DNA of 6,458 bases from Moraxellaceae bacterium (GCA_002401525.1 NVTH01000231.1:1-6458), one strand, 5' to 3'. Positions 1 through 6,164 are shown, numbered from the stretch's first letter. Translations and numbers: made by a program. The notes: a model not told the origin generated them from the letters alone.

Positions 1-260
1 AGGGTAAACCAGTCGATCTTCGAACAGCCTAAGCCCTTCATGTACAAAGAGCCTTACTAAGTCTTCAATATCTTCGTAGTTTGTACAGCCAAAACTGCGA
101 AAACTTCAGTTTTGATAACTGCAACTTCAACGTCCAGAAATAGAAAGAATCCTGCGGACGAGTCGTCATGTGGAAAGAGTACAACCTCGTAAACTCTTTC
201 ACCCTCGAGTGCTCCTTTCAAGGGCCTAGCAAAGGAATCTACAAAGACTGCCACTTCACT
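1..260 (+). CDS. Eukaryotic (ciliate-like) cytosolic carboxypeptidase fragment, C-terminal part of M14 domain
   Basis: Read in the frame of base 75, bases 75-260 give NCENFSFDNCNFNVQK, a TAG codon at 141-143, then GRVVMWKEYNLVNSFTLE and CSFQGPSKGIYKDCHF. This matches the conserved end of the cytosolic carboxypeptidase (CCP/AGBL) catalytic domain of eukaryotes, zinc peptidases that remove glutamates from tubulin and other proteins. The Glu of FTLE (bases 207-209) corresponds to the catalytic glutamate of the M14 family. Bases 1-75 continue the gene in the frame of base 1 (NQSIFEQPKPFMYKEPY, TAA at 58-60, VFNIF), so a one-base shift, an intron edge or a sequencing error lies near 75. TAA and TAG inside conserved coding sequence fit a ciliate code in which both mean Gln. 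The 5' part lies outside the window, and homology stops at about 260 where a bacterial gene begins. Under the standard code it would be annotated as broken. The family call is strong; the ciliate origin is inferred. Confidence 0.8.
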
Positions 261-1110
261 AGTCTTTTGAAATATGACGATAATTCCAATTTGGCGCGAA
301 CTGCTCCATCAGCCCTTGATCCGCAAAAAAATCGATATGGCTGCAGGCATCATGGGACACCACCATTTTTGAAGCATGGCCTCTTTCGCACAGCTTGACG
401 ATGATCTGCACTCGCTTATCCGTCGGCAAATAAGAATCCAAACCGAAACGATCCATGCCAATGTAACTTCCTCGATCTAGAATCGCTTCTAAATAATCAA
501 TGTCATCAGAATCACCACAATGACCAATGACCACGCGGGATAAATCCACGCCTACCGCATCAAATACATCTTGCTGAGCAAGCCCCGACCGATTGGCTAC
601 AGAGGTGTGGGTGGAGATGGGAATCCCAGTATGCTTATGCGTTACCGCGGCTGCTTCTAATAATTTTCGATTTATCGGCGTCACCCCCGGATGATCCGTG
701 GCGCATTTGATAATCCCCGCCTTCGCGCCCGTTCCATGAATGCCCACCTCAATATCACCAATCATATACTCGGCCAATTGCTCCGCAGACCAACCCGACA
801 TCCAGGGTTCTTCATTCCAATAAAACCCCGTTGCGGCGATTACATTGACCCCAGATTCTTCGGATACTCGGCGAATAATATCAATATCACGGCCTAAATT
901 AATCGGAGTAAGGTCAACAATGGTATTAACCCCCAGTGCTTTGGCCTGTTTTAACTCTTCAATCGCTTTGGGGATTTCTGTGTTGGCATCAAACCATTCC
1001 GTAAAATTTTGTCGCATGGACCAATTCGACACCACAATATGCTCGTGCATCAAACAAAACCCTATTTCATCCACTGAAATAGGCCCTAATACCGTTTCCA
1101 CTTTAGACAT
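259..1110 (-). CDS. Phosphotriesterase-family metal-dependent hydrolase, C-terminally truncated
   Basis: A binuclear-metal amidohydrolase of the phosphotriesterase (PTE) family; members hydrolyse phosphotriesters, lactones or other esters, and the native substrate here is unknown. All expected metal ligands are visible in order: H22 and H24 (MHEH), the carboxylated-lysine candidate K135 (AGIIKC), H168 (STHT), H197 (VIGHCGDSDD) and D254 (VSHD). The ATG at 1110 is preceded by AGGGAA seven bases upstream, which supports this start. No signal peptide is seen, so it is probably cytoplasmic. At 283 residues it is about 30-35 shorter than usual: family members continue after the NWxYxHI segment with a conserved tail ending near an NPRR-type motif. 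Here the protein stops three residues after that segment, at a TAG (259-261) that already belongs to the foreign sequence. The gene is thus cut at a junction, not naturally short. It lies downstream of the pmoC-like gene on the same strand but behind that gene's terminator, so it probably has its own promoter. Confidence 0.9.
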   Translation of the reverse strand: MSKVETVLGPISVDEIGFCLMHEHIVVSNWSMRQNFTEWFDANTEIPKAIEELKQAKALGVNTIVDLTPINLGRDIDIIRRVSEESGVNVIAATGFYWNEEPWMSGWSAEQLAEYMIGDIEVGIHGTGAKAGIIKCATDHPGVTPINRKLLEAAAVTHKHTGIPISTHTSVANRSGLAQQDVFDAVGVDLSRVVIGHCGDSDDIDYLEAILDRGSYIGMDRFGLDSYLPTDKRVQIIVKLCERGHASKMVVSHDACSHIDFFADQGLMEQFAPNWNYRHISKD

Positions 1111-1117
1111 AACGTCA

Positions 1118-1123
1118 TTCCCT
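1118..1123 (-). promoter_or_regulatory. Ribosome binding site of the phosphotriesterase-family gene
   Basis: On the minus strand AGGGAA lies seven bases before the ATG at 1110. This fixes the start codon and supports a bacterial origin for this gene. Confidence 0.6.
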
Positions 1124-1147
1124 ATTATTGTTTTTCTTCACTTCAGA

Positions 1148-1187
1148 AACCTACCCAACTAAACCTACCCAACTAACCTACCCAACC
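1148..1187. repeat. Three tandem 13-bp repeats
   Basis: AACCTACCCAACT occurs at 1148-1160 and 1162-1174, and AACCTACCCAACC at 1175-1187. One extra A separates the first two copies; the last two abut. On the minus strand this is a G-rich tract (TTGGGTAGG three times) 38-77 bases before the start of the phosphotriesterase-family gene, where it would lie in the leader or promoter. It could be an operator array, a two-tier G-quadruplex former or slippage-generated. The function is unknown. Confidence 0.85.
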
Positions 1188-1373
1188 AAATCAATCCGCG
1201 AGTCGGTCAAAATCCCTGCACAACTCCTTGACGGCCCGGACTCAATCTAAATATTGACGTAAACGCCCAAAATAAAAAAGACCAAATAAATTCTATTCAG
1301 GCCAAATTTTGAAATGGCACTAAATCCAGCGCGCAAACTCTAACCCTGGAAAAAATCGCACTAAATTTTAAGC
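1188..1373. other. Non-coding spacer, no recognised element
   Basis: AT-rich intergenic DNA between the tandem repeats and the terminator of the pmoC-like gene. It should contain the promoter of the phosphotriesterase-family gene on the minus strand, but I see no convincing -35/-10 pair. There is no credible ORF. Confidence 0.5.
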
Positions 1374-1410
1374 AAAAAAAAGGTTTGCTCATGAACCCCA
1401 CGAGCAAACC
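1374..1410 (-). terminator. Intrinsic terminator of the pmoC-like gene
   Basis: On the minus strand a perfect 9-bp stem GGTTTGCTC / GAGCAAACC (1402-1410 and 1382-1390) with an 11-base loop is followed directly by eight Ts (A-run at 1374-1381 on the + strand). It begins 27 bases after the pmoC stop codon, so the gene is transcribed without the phosphotriesterase-family gene beyond it, apart from read-through. Confidence 0.9.
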
Positions 1411-1437
1411 CAAACAATTTCTAACATTAACTCAAAA

Positions 1438-2265
1438 TCAAGCAGCTTCAGCGAGAGGCTGTTCCTCATCCTGCTGACTCACCACCTTAGTCAGTATCAC
1501 CACCCTGGAAATACACTGAATGATAAAACCAGCCAACGCGAAAGAAGCCCAACCCAACACCACAAACCCCCAGTGAATCGGCGCAGCAAATAGTTCTTCG
1601 GCATAAAAGAAAGTATGGCCCCATTCGTTAAAGCCCAAATTAGGCATAATCAACAAAGGCGCGGAAACCACAATGGCCAACGGCAGAGAGACCCGGCCCT
1701 GAAAATCGGGCAAACGCGTGTGCACCCATATAAAGGCCATGATCAAACCCGCAGCTTCCAATGGCAAAATCATATAAAACAAACCGATATGTGTGGGCGT
1801 AAAATCGGTGTCTCGAATCGTCACCTGGTGCCAAGCCGCGTCACTTTCAGCAAACACCCCTAATGACAGCATTCTTAAAATAGCCGCCAAAATAAACACA
1901 GAAAATATTAAGTAATAACTGCCCAGTTCTCGCTGCGGCGTAATTTTTTCCATCGCTCGTTCTCGTGACGACCAAACGTAATAAATTCCCACCACGCCAA
2001 TCAACCCGATCAGGCCCAACTGCGCCCACATCAAATTCATCCAATAGGTTTGAAATTCAGGCTCGAAATAATCCAGGCCATACTTAAAGGAATAAATTTG
2101 CTGATACCACCGATACCCACCAAAGAACAGACCCGCTGAAATAGCGCCAATGATAATAAACAGCTTAGGGACTTTGGGAAATCCTTCATCATTAAGCGGA
2201 TAAAAAATACGGTCCCCCAAAGATCGCTGCGGCACATCATTTAACTGCTCCACACTAGCCGACAT
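1438..2265 (-). CDS. pmoC-like: Copper membrane monooxygenase subunit C (PmoC/AmoC/hydrocarbon monooxygenase type), stand-alone
   Basis: Subunit C of the integral-membrane copper monooxygenases that oxidise methane, ammonia or short alkanes. The 275 residues are full length for the family, with several hydrophobic membrane helices (for example about 33-50, 80-98, 117-137, 150-171, 182-198 and 221-245). Copper ligands known from Methylococcus PmoC structures can be aligned by spacing. The CuC site is D132, H136 and H149 (SDAAWH, then DFTPTH), with the family's 4- and 13-residue spacings. The CuD site is N203, H207 and H221 (GFNEWGH, then HWGF), with spacings of 4 and 14. AGGAGA seven bases before the ATG at 2265 is a strong ribosome site. 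No subunit A or B gene adjoins it: the upstream side is 0.9 kb of non-coding DNA and a terminator follows. It is therefore a monocistronic C subunit, as known for extra amoC copies in ammonia oxidisers. The substrate cannot be told from subunit C alone; the sequence reads as divergent from Methylococcus PmoC, so a hydrocarbon-type enzyme is possible. Confidence 0.93.
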   Translation of the reverse strand: MSASVEQLNDVPQRSLGDRIFYPLNDEGFPKVPKLFIIIGAISAGLFFGGYRWYQQIYSFKYGLDYFEPEFQTYWMNLMWAQLGLIGLIGVVGIYYVWSSRERAMEKITPQRELGSYYLIFSVFILAAILRMLSLGVFAESDAAWHQVTIRDTDFTPTHIGLFYMILPLEAAGLIMAFIWVHTRLPDFQGRVSLPLAIVVSAPLLIMPNLGFNEWGHTFFYAEELFAAPIHWGFVVLGWASFALAGFIIQCISRVVILTKVVSQQDEEQPLAEAA

Positions 2266-2272
2266 AATTACA

Positions 2273-2278
2273 TCTCCT
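2273..2278 (-). promoter_or_regulatory. Ribosome binding site of the pmoC-like gene
   Basis: AGGAGA on the minus strand, seven bases before the ATG at 2265, close to the ideal Shine-Dalgarno sequence. It supports this start codon and suggests efficient translation. Confidence 0.75.
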
Positions 2279-2307
2279 TATTATTTAGTGTTTATCGAAA
2301 TTATCGA

Positions 2308-2442
2308 TCCTTGATTATTCTCACTAACAATTCTCCAACAATCTTCTCACTATTCCTAAAGACCTGGCCACAGAACTATTTTTTTGCTCCTTGATTGATT
2401 TTTTAAAACAAAAGCGGCCTATGCCCAATCCATCTGGCCACA
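2308..2442. repeat. Two pairs of 9-bp direct repeats upstream of the pmoC-like gene
   Basis: TCCTTGATT occurs at 2308-2316 and 2388-2396, and CTGGCCACA at 2364-2372 and 2434-2442. The copies are 80 and 70 bp apart and flank the candidate promoter, as regulator binding sites might. The repeats are directly visible; any regulatory role is inference. Confidence 0.45.
2314..2341 (-). promoter_or_regulatory. Candidate promoter of the pmoC-like gene
   Basis: On the minus strand TTGTTG (2336-2341) and AATAAT (2314-2319) are separated by 16 bases, giving a plausible sigma70-type promoter with a leader of about 40 bases. The -35 box is a moderate match and the region is AT-rich, so this is tentative. 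Confidence 0.35.
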
Positions 2443-2449
2443 TCCGCTT
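2412..2449 (-). other. Weak stem-loop with T-rich 3' side upstream of the pmoC-like gene
   Basis: AAGCGG (2412-2417) pairs with CCGCTT (2444-2449) across a long loop that contains a second GGCC pair (2416-2419 with 2436-2439). On the minus strand it is followed by TTGTTTT. It could be a weak terminator left from a lost upstream gene, or a chance match. The long loop argues against a strong terminator. Confidence 0.25.
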
Positions 2450-2545
2450 CAGTACATAAGGGGGAGTTTCAAACCTTGTCTAGCTTAGCATAAAACCATT
2501 TCATGGCTAATTTCTGTTTGAAGCTTTTAGCCTTATTACGAGTAC

Positions 2546-2561
2546 AAATTAGGCCTAATTT
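2546..2561. promoter_or_regulatory. Perfect 16-bp palindrome, possible operator
   Basis: AAATTAGGCCTAATTT is a perfect dyad in the divergent intergenic region, about 205 bp upstream of the candidate pmoC promoter. A related half-site, GGCTAATTTC, is at 2505-2514 and resembles the right half of the dyad (GCCTAATTTC from 2553). The symmetry suits a dimeric regulator; no regulator is identified. Confidence 0.4.
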
Positions 2562-2660
2562 CAACGTTGCTATTAAATAGCCCTGACAAATCAATTCCTA
2601 ACACCTGCATCCATATGGACGATATAATTACAAATTATGGAGCCACATAAAACCTGCCCC

Positions 2661-2897
2661 TGTCATTCCCGCACCCTCACCGTCATTCCCGCGAAGGCGG
2701 GAATCCATGTCAATAAAAAGCATGCTGCTTGAATCTCCAGCACACCTTTCATTCTTACATAAAGAAAAATAAAGGGCAGAGTTTAGCTTCATTGTTTTAA
2801 ACACAATGGATTCCCGCCTTCGCGGGAATGACGGTGGGGTGCGGGAATGACTGTGGGGGTGCGCGAATGACGGTGGATGCGGGAGTGACGGGATTGG
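2661..2897. mobile_element. MITE/REP-like inverted-repeat element of the 'CGTCATTCCCGCGAAGG' type
   Basis: The two arms are inverted copies: left about 2661-2708 and right about 2806-2852, with a non-coding 97-bp centre. Each arm has its own small palindrome (ATTCCCGC GAAG GCGGGAAT). The outer sides are extended by tandem degenerate units of 18-20 bp (core GCGGGAATGACGGTGG): two on the left (from 2662 and 2681) and four on the right (from about 2822, 2841, 2861 and 2879). This sequence type is a common dispersed repeat in proteobacterial genomes, known for spurious translations containing RRRESI and SRLRGND. It has no transposase. Transcripts of the whole unit could fold into a long hairpin. 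Confidence 0.8.
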
Positions 2898-3001
2898 GCA
2901 CCCGGTAATGGCGCAGAGAGGCGAGGAAAATATTGACCAGAGCGGCCATAAAACAACGTAACGATTCAATAATGATCTAACAAAAAATGCCGCCGTTTAA
3001 T

Positions 3002-3030
3002 TTAACAACCCCAGAAACCACTTCTATAAT
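3002..3030 (+). promoter_or_regulatory. Sigma70-type promoter of the ABC transporter operon
   Basis: TTAACA (3002-3007, five of six matches to the -35 consensus) and TATAAT (3025-3030, perfect -10) are separated by the ideal 17 bases. Transcription would start near 3037 and give a leader of about 105 bases before the ATPase start codon. A weaker candidate, TTCACA (3052-3057) with CATAAT (3073-3078), lies downstream. Confidence 0.6.
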
Positions 3031-3131
3031 CAATGCGCCCCACTCCAAATATTCACAAACACTTGCATTCGACATAATAATAAGATAAATGAATGGTGTC
3101 TAAAGCGGCAACCACCGAATTCTGTGATCAC

Positions 3132-3136
3132 AGGAA
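3132..3136 (+). promoter_or_regulatory. Ribosome binding site of the ABC ATPase gene
   Basis: AGGAA, six bases before the ATG at 3143. It decides in favour of this start although the first 30 or so residues lie outside the conserved ATPase fold. Confidence 0.6.
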
Positions 3137-3142
3137 ACTTCA

Positions 3143-3958
3143 ATGGAACATAAATCCAGCCCAGACACAGCGCAAAAAGCGAACCCCGGTACGACACCAA
3201 ACACGATACCGACCACAAGATCAGGCACAGCAGAAGAAATTGTGGTACTCCAAAATGTAGTCAAACAATACCCTCTCGGAAAAGTCACCGTCGAGGCGTT
3301 AAAAGGAATTGACTTAGTTCTTTACGAAGGCGAATTTGCTGCCGTTGTGGGGGCATCCGGCAGCGGTAAAAGCACGCTGCTCAATATGATTGGTTGCGTC
3401 GATTTACCCACCAGTGGGCGTGTTTTTATTAATGGCATCGAAATCGGTAAACAAAACGACAAAGAACTCACCCGCCTGCGTTTATATAATCTTGGGTTTA
3501 TCTTTCAAACCTTTAATTTAGTCAACGTGCTCAGCGTATTCCAAAACGTCGAAATGCCACTGCTGCTGCAAGGCAATTTTACTCGCAAAGAAAGACTGCT
3601 GCGGGTGGACCAATTACTCGACCGGGTGGGTTTGCTTACGCATCGCAACCATCGCCCGAATGAGCTCTCAGGGGGGCAACGCCAGCGGGTTTCCATCGCC
3701 AGGGCGTTAGTCGGCAAACCTAAAATCGTCCTCGCCGACGAGCCCACCGCGAACTTGGACTCAGTCACCGGAAAAGAAATTATCGACCTAATGCAAGAAA
3801 TTAATCACACCGACCACACCACCTTTCTTTTCTCCACCCATGACGAAAGAGTGGTGTCTCGAGTGCAACGAATCATTCCCATCGAAGACGGCTTACTGAA
3901 ACAACCTCAATATAACGACGCACTTAATACTGCCAACGCTCTCACAGGGACACGCTAA
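3143..3958 (+). CDS. ABC transporter ATP-binding protein, LolD/MacB/FtsE-type
   Basis: Cytoplasmic ATPase that powers the membrane subunits encoded next to it. All nucleotide-binding motifs are intact: Walker A G70-T78 (GASGSGKST), Q-loop Q122 (FQTFNL), signature L175-Q179 (LSGGQ), Walker B with catalytic E200 (KIVLADEP), D-loop (ANLD) and H-loop H233 (STHD). The set, with the NLVNVL segment after the Q-loop and the 'EMPLLL' stretch, is typical of the LolD/MacB/YbbA branch that works with FtsX-type permeases, not of importers. Its 271 residues exceed the usual 220-235 because of a Thr/Pro/Ala-rich, probably disordered, N-terminal tail of about 30 residues (no signal peptide) and a short C-terminal tail. 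It is first in a + strand operon, 43 bases before the permease, behind a good promoter at 3002-3030. Substrate unknown; export of lipoproteins or peptides, or MacB-like mechanotransmission, are the family options. Confidence 0.95.
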   Translation: MEHKSSPDTAQKANPGTTPNTIPTTRSGTAEEIVVLQNVVKQYPLGKVTVEALKGIDLVLYEGEFAAVVGASGSGKSTLLNMIGCVDLPTSGRVFINGIEIGKQNDKELTRLRLYNLGFIFQTFNLVNVLSVFQNVEMPLLLQGNFTRKERLLRVDQLLDRVGLLTHRNHRPNELSGGQRQRVSIARALVGKPKIVLADEPTANLDSVTGKEIIDLMQEINHTDHTTFLFSTHDERVVSRVQRIIPIEDGLLKQPQYNDALNTANALTGTR

Positions 3959-3967
3959 GATAAGCGC

Positions 3968-4009
3968 ACTGATATGAATACATTGATATGGACAGACTAA
4001 TATGGACCT
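3968..4009 (+). repeat. Three tandem 14-bp repeats covering the permease start codon
   Basis: Units begin at 3968 (ACTGATATGAATAC), 3982 (ATTGATATGGACAG) and 3996 (ACTAATATGGACCT). Each carries an ATG (3974, 3988, 4002) and, because 14 is not a multiple of three, each ATG is in a different frame. The first two open tiny ORFs of 8 and 7 codons that stop at 3998-4000 and 4009-4011, right around the permease ATG at 4002. No clear Shine-Dalgarno sequence precedes 4002, so coupling to these mini-ORFs is possible. Confidence 0.75.
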
Positions 4010-6164
4010 AGCCATGTTGGGTTTAATGAACCAATTGGCGTGGCGTAGCCTATGGAGTCACCGAGCCAAAAGCTTGGTCGTCGGCACTGTCATCGCCTTA
4101 GGCGTTTTTATACTAGTACTCGCAGACGCCCTGTTAGACAGCATTTACGACGGCATGGAATCCAGCATAACGTCCAGCATCACTGGCCAACTGCAACTTT
4201 ATGACAAAGAAGCAGAAGACAAACTGTCGTTAATGGGCACCTTGGGGAATTTCCTAACGCAACCCCATTTCGGCCAAATTGACGATTTTGAAATTGTCCG
4301 TCACACGGTAGAAAAACACCCCAACGTGGCCGCCGTGATTCCCATGGGAACCGACAGCGCTTTGATCTTCAGCGGCAATAATATGGATCAAGCACTGCAA
4401 GAATTACGCGACGCACTGCATCTACTCGCCCCCCTCCACTCAAACCAAATCATGGTCGCCCTGCAATCTCCCATCGCTCGCGTGCAAGCGATTATCGAAC
4501 ACCTTAATCACGAATATAAACTGATTGCTCAAGTCACCGGCCAATCCAAAAGCACCGCAGCGGCGATGAAAAACCTCAAAATCGTCAGCGCTGAAGATTT
4601 CTGGCAACAGTTCGCCCTCACGCCCGAACCGCAACTGCAATTTCTCGATACCCGCATCGCCCCTTTAATGGACGATAGCATCCCGGTTTTTTTAGAGCTA
4701 TTGGGCACCGATTTAGAACGCTTCCAAACCCATTTCGGACGTTTTAAAATAGTCAAAGGCGCGCCTGTTCCCAGCGGCAGACGAGGCTTGCTTATCAATG
4801 ATTTCCAATACGAAAAAATAATGAAAGATCGCATGGCGCGTGTTTTTGATTCAATTTCAGAATTGAAAGCAAGCGAAAACACTCGCATCGAAGAAAACAA
4901 AGCGCTGCAAGACTACATAAATCGCCGCAGTAAAGAGTATAAAAAATGGATTCTTTCATTTGATGGCCAAACCGCAGAAACCATCGCCGTCGAACTTCGT
5001 CAATTTCTAGGCCTTCCCAAAGCCTCGTTAGAAATCTTAATTCCGCGTTTTATGGACCTAACGGATGATAACTTTGAACGACGTAAAACCTTTTTCTATG
5101 AAAAAATAAGGCCAGAAATAAAACTTTACCCGGTCAATATTGGCGACGACTTAACCCTCAATAAGTTTGGCAACGGCGACTCTCAAAGAGTTCGTCTATA
5201 CGGCACATTCAAATTTGACGGCGTTGAAAACTCAGGTTTTAGCGGCCTCTTCCATTTAGTGGATATGATTACCTTCAGAGAACTACACGGCTACTTAACC
5301 GAGCAACAAAAAATAGAAATCGCCGCGCTGAAAGAAGAATTTTCCACACCGGAATGGGACCGAAATGACGTTGAAAGCGCCCTATTCGATAATGCGGAAA
5401 CAGAAATAGATTGGTCGTCCTTTGACAATGAGTTTGAACCAAACCAAGCACCCAGCTCAGGAATAAATGCAGAGATAAGTGCCGATTTCCAACTTAACCC
5501 CGAAGGCTCCCAAAGTATCATTAGCCAAATAAACGAAGCCCAGCAGAGGGTGTACCCCCAATCAGAAATAGACCGAGGCGCCACAGTCAGCGCAGCGGTG
5601 ATATTAAAAGACGTCAGCCAACTCGAACAATCAGAACGAGAGATTGCAGCACTACTGGATCAAGCGGGCCTCCCGGTTCAAGTCATCGACTGGCAAACCG
5701 CCTCGGGCCAAGTGGGACAAATGATCACCGTGATGAAAATCGTATTATTTATTTTCATCATATTCGTCTTCAGCGTGTCCATGGTGGTAGTAAACAACGC
5801 CATGCTTATGGCCATCATCAATCGTTATGGCGAAATTGGCACACTGCGAGCCATCGGCGCGAGTCGAAACGTGATCATGGGGATATTTCTAATCGAGAGC
5901 TTTATTCTCACAATAATCGCAAGCCTTATAGGCGCACTGGCGGGACTGCTATTCGTCATCTACCTCAGTCACGTTGGCATCCCCGCACCTCGATTGGAAA
6001 TTCAATTTTTATTTGGTGGACAAAGACTCTACCCCACCATGAATGCCGACAATCTATACCTCGGGCCACTGGTGATTCTATTAGTGGGAGTCTCAGCAAC
6101 CTTTTACCCCGCCTTACTCGCCACTCGAGTGCCTCCGGTGGTGGCAATGAACGCGCGCGAATAG
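4002..6164 (+). CDS. ABC transporter permease, FtsX/MacB/LolE-type, with very large extracytoplasmic domain
   Basis: Inner-membrane subunit that pairs with the ATPase just upstream. Residues about 24-44 are a first membrane helix after a short basic cytoplasmic start (WRSLWSHRAK). The C-terminal FtsX domain has three more helices at about 577-600, 622-655 and 686-706. Between helices 1 and 2 the sequence contains the family's cytoplasmic loop motif (NRYGEIGTLRAIGASRN, about 607-623) only after the second helix, as in MacB and LolC/E. The extracytoplasmic part spans about 46-574, some 530 residues, roughly twice that of MacB or LolC/E. It includes a charged helical stretch around 285-320 and an acidic, probably flexible linker around 446-490. 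Total length is 720 residues. The start at 4002 is chosen because it is the longest; ATGs at 4014 and 4026 are alternatives and no strong ribosome site distinguishes them. Substrate unknown. Confidence 0.9.
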   Translation: MDLAMLGLMNQLAWRSLWSHRAKSLVVGTVIALGVFILVLADALLDSIYDGMESSITSSITGQLQLYDKEAEDKLSLMGTLGNFLTQPHFGQIDDFEIVRHTVEKHPNVAAVIPMGTDSALIFSGNNMDQALQELRDALHLLAPLHSNQIMVALQSPIARVQAIIEHLNHEYKLIAQVTGQSKSTAAAMKNLKIVSAEDFWQQFALTPEPQLQFLDTRIAPLMDDSIPVFLELLGTDLERFQTHFGRFKIVKGAPVPSGRRGLLINDFQYEKIMKDRMARVFDSISELKASENTRIEENKALQDYINRRSKEYKKWILSFDGQTAETIAVELRQFLGLPKASLEILIPRFMDLTDDNFERRKTFFYEKIRPEIKLYPVNIGDDLTLNKFGNGDSQRVRLYGTFKFDGVENSGFSGLFHLVDMITFRELHGYLTEQQKIEIAALKEEFSTPEWDRNDVESALFDNAETEIDWSSFDNEFEPNQAPSSGINAEISADFQLNPEGSQSIISQINEAQQRVYPQSEIDRGATVSAAVILKDVSQLEQSEREIAALLDQAGLPVQVIDWQTASGQVGQMITVMKIVLFIFIIFVFSVSMVVVNNAMLMAIINRYGEIGTLRAIGASRNVIMGIFLIESFILTIIASLIGALAGLLFVIYLSHVGIPAPRLEIQFLFGGQRLYPTMNADNLYLGPLVILLVGVSATFYPALLATRVPPVVAMNARE

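Noticed and set aside
57..254. Open frame of 65 codons on the minus strand
   Set aside because: It is the antisense of the carboxypeptidase fragment, has no ribosome site and no recognisable domain.
168..398. Open frame of 76 codons on the + strand as a bacterial gene
   Set aside because: Its first 30 residues are the end of the carboxypeptidase fragment and the remainder is antisense to the phosphotriesterase-family gene; the ATG is an internal Met after the TAG.
845..1162. Open frame of 105 codons on the + strand
   Set aside because: Mostly antisense to the phosphotriesterase-family gene, with no motif of its own.
1148..1187. Telomere-like repeat, given the nearby ciliate-like DNA
   Set aside because: The 13-bp unit is not a ciliate telomere (G4T4 type), has only three copies and lies well inside bacterial sequence.
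2661..2897. CRISPR array
   Set aside because: The repeated units abut without unique spacers and the two halves are inverted, as in a MITE or REP element.
2628..2969. Open frame of 113 codons on the minus strand
   Set aside because: It is the translation of the inverted-repeat element (RRRESI, SRLRGND), a well-known artefact, and lacks a ribosome site.
4529..4900. Open frame of 123 codons on the minus strand
   Set aside because: Antisense of the long permease gene, which has clear membrane helices and FtsX motifs in the other frame.
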